Assembly: GCA_018340375.1 (NCBI GenBank)
Contig: JAFFJZ010000001.1
Coordinates: 16,634,001 to 16,698,000, forward strand
Direction: 5' to 3'
Source of the DNA: Gonatopus flavifemur
Taxonomy: Eukaryota > Arthropoda > Insecta > Hymenoptera > Dryinidae
DNA: 64,000 bases
Positions 62,974 to 64,000 of this stretch are shown here, one piece after another. Both the position numbers and the translations under genes were made by a program. A model generated the notes under the pieces. That model was given only the letters and a program-made list of their open reading frames with translations, ran no database searches and was not told where the DNA came from. Every line of letters starts with the position of its first letter. Within the stretch, counting starts at the first letter, position 1.

Positions 62974-63062
62974 TCCTACTTTTCCTACTTTTCCTACTTT
63001 TTGGTGAAATGTCCTACTTTGTCCTACTATTCTGCACTTTATCCTACTATTCCTACTTTTTC
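62974..63062. repeat. CCTACTTTT direct repeats
   Basis: Seven copies of CCTACT lie in the same orientation within about 90 bp, just inside a CAGGGCTCCC sequence at 62959. Clustered subterminal repeats next to a CAGGG-type end could mark one end of a hAT-like element, but no opposite end is seen. Confidence 0.45.
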
Positions 63063-63644
63063 GTAAAGTCCCTGACGAAAATTATCTTATAATCAGGGAC
63101 GTTTTTACATTTTTGCCACTCAGGGCCTAATAATACTTTGCCTCTCCCAACCTGAACTGGATTAATATTTTCAATTATTTCATCAAGTATATCATAACAA
63201 AATTCTTATAATTTCTCTAAGAATTGTGGCTTTATCAAAACTTATGAAAAAATATGAGTTTTGTGACGAATTATAAAGACTTATGGGAATATTTTCGTTA
63301 TGGGTGTCATAATTTGTTCCATTCTTTTGCCATTTAGTCAGCATTTTTATTTTTTGAAGTTCACTCACATCGTATACTGTTCTTCTTGCTGCGATAATCA
63401 AACGTCAATCCTCAGATCATATGTTTGGAAGATGAAATAGACCAAGTCAGTAATTTTATGATGTTGATTTCAAAGTTCAAACCAGACAATCACACGGAAA
63501 ATTGGTTATAACAGCTATTTAAATAGTTGATTTACTATATACCGGATGATTGCTGTAGTTGTTGATTAGTCGCTACATCTATTTTGGTAAATGATTGAAA
63601 TACGTGATCATTCTCTAAATTTGAAAGCATAAGAAGTCTATGGC

Positions 63645-63855
63645 TCCACTCCATTAAGTTTCAGAAGTGAACTCGTCCAGTTTGAGTGATATTTTCAACT
63701 GTTTCGAGGGAAATTCCTCTTCAAAAGTGAAAAATTCCCTTCCAAATCGAAGTGATCTGAGGAGTCCAACTTCACACCTCAGACTATCACTCTCAAAGAG
63801 TGAAAATTCTACTTAAAAAATTGATAAGCTCACTTTTGGCTGGCTAAAAAGTGGA
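63645..63855. repeat. AGTGAAATTT-type repeat, copy 2
   Basis: It ends CTCACTTTTGGCTGGCTAAA and has internal TCACTCT/AGAGTGA pairs and GAGGTGTGAA-like words. It is a relative of 45690-45855. Confidence 0.5.
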
Positions 63856-64000
63856 ATCTAACTAAGAATTTAAAGAAATAGTTCGATTAATAAGACCACG
63901 ATTAATCCTGCTTTCCGTAATGTTATAATTGAAGGTTCATGAGATCAGACAATGTGATTGTTTGTGGATAATTTTTCAATTTAATTATTATCTGAGAAAG

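Overview
This is a window of AT-rich insect nuclear DNA. It holds one protein-coding gene that I can model completely, surrounded and interrupted by many transposons and fold-back repeats. The spliced protein has the catalytic domain of the Filzig/Stubble class of arthropod serine proteases, the introns follow GT-AG, and mariner, LINE and miniature inverted-repeat elements are abundant. The insect order cannot be fixed from sequence alone. A hymenopteran is plausible but unproven.

The gene lies on the minus strand from 39379 (ATG) to 4071 (stop). It has ten coding exons totalling 3696 nt (1231 residues plus stop), and every junction has GT/AG ends and a compatible reading phase. Protein order: hydrophobic signal segment (exon 1), six-cysteine clip-like domain (exon 2), a Thr/Ser/Pro-rich mucin-like stalk encoded mostly by one 2.2-kb exon (exon 3, continuing into 4 and 5), then a trypsin-like catalytic domain over exons 6-10 with His1031, Asp1081, Ser1180 and the specificity residue Asp1174. 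The ATG directly abuts a splice acceptor, so a 5' UTR exon and the promoter lie upstream (above 39380). A weak candidate is the GC/purine-rich stretch near 52.69-53.05 kb.

The introns hold the mobile DNA. Intron 3 (13218-25899) carries a 1291-bp mariner with 36-bp terminal repeats and two frameshifts in its transposase, a second decayed mariner fragment, a 571-bp TA-flanked fold-back, and an RT-bearing LINE with a stop codon and a changed catalytic motif. Intron 1 (30403-39270) carries a LINE 3' end and several fold-backs. Introns 7, 8 and 9 carry fold-back elements, some nested. Upstream of the gene (39.4-64 kb) I find no convincing gene, only more repeats and a tRNA-like relic.

The most unusual signal is a group of fold-back elements that share CAC-G type termini (CACGGAGA, CACGGAAA, CACTGAAA, CACTGTAAA) but differ in their interiors. 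At nine sites the element is bordered by an identical dinucleotide on both sides, and the dinucleotide differs between sites (CG, CA, GA, TC, TG, TA). This suggests one mobilising transposase with 2-bp target duplication. The best subfamily has three copies in this window, and its interior is a string of small GCTG...CAGC palindromes.
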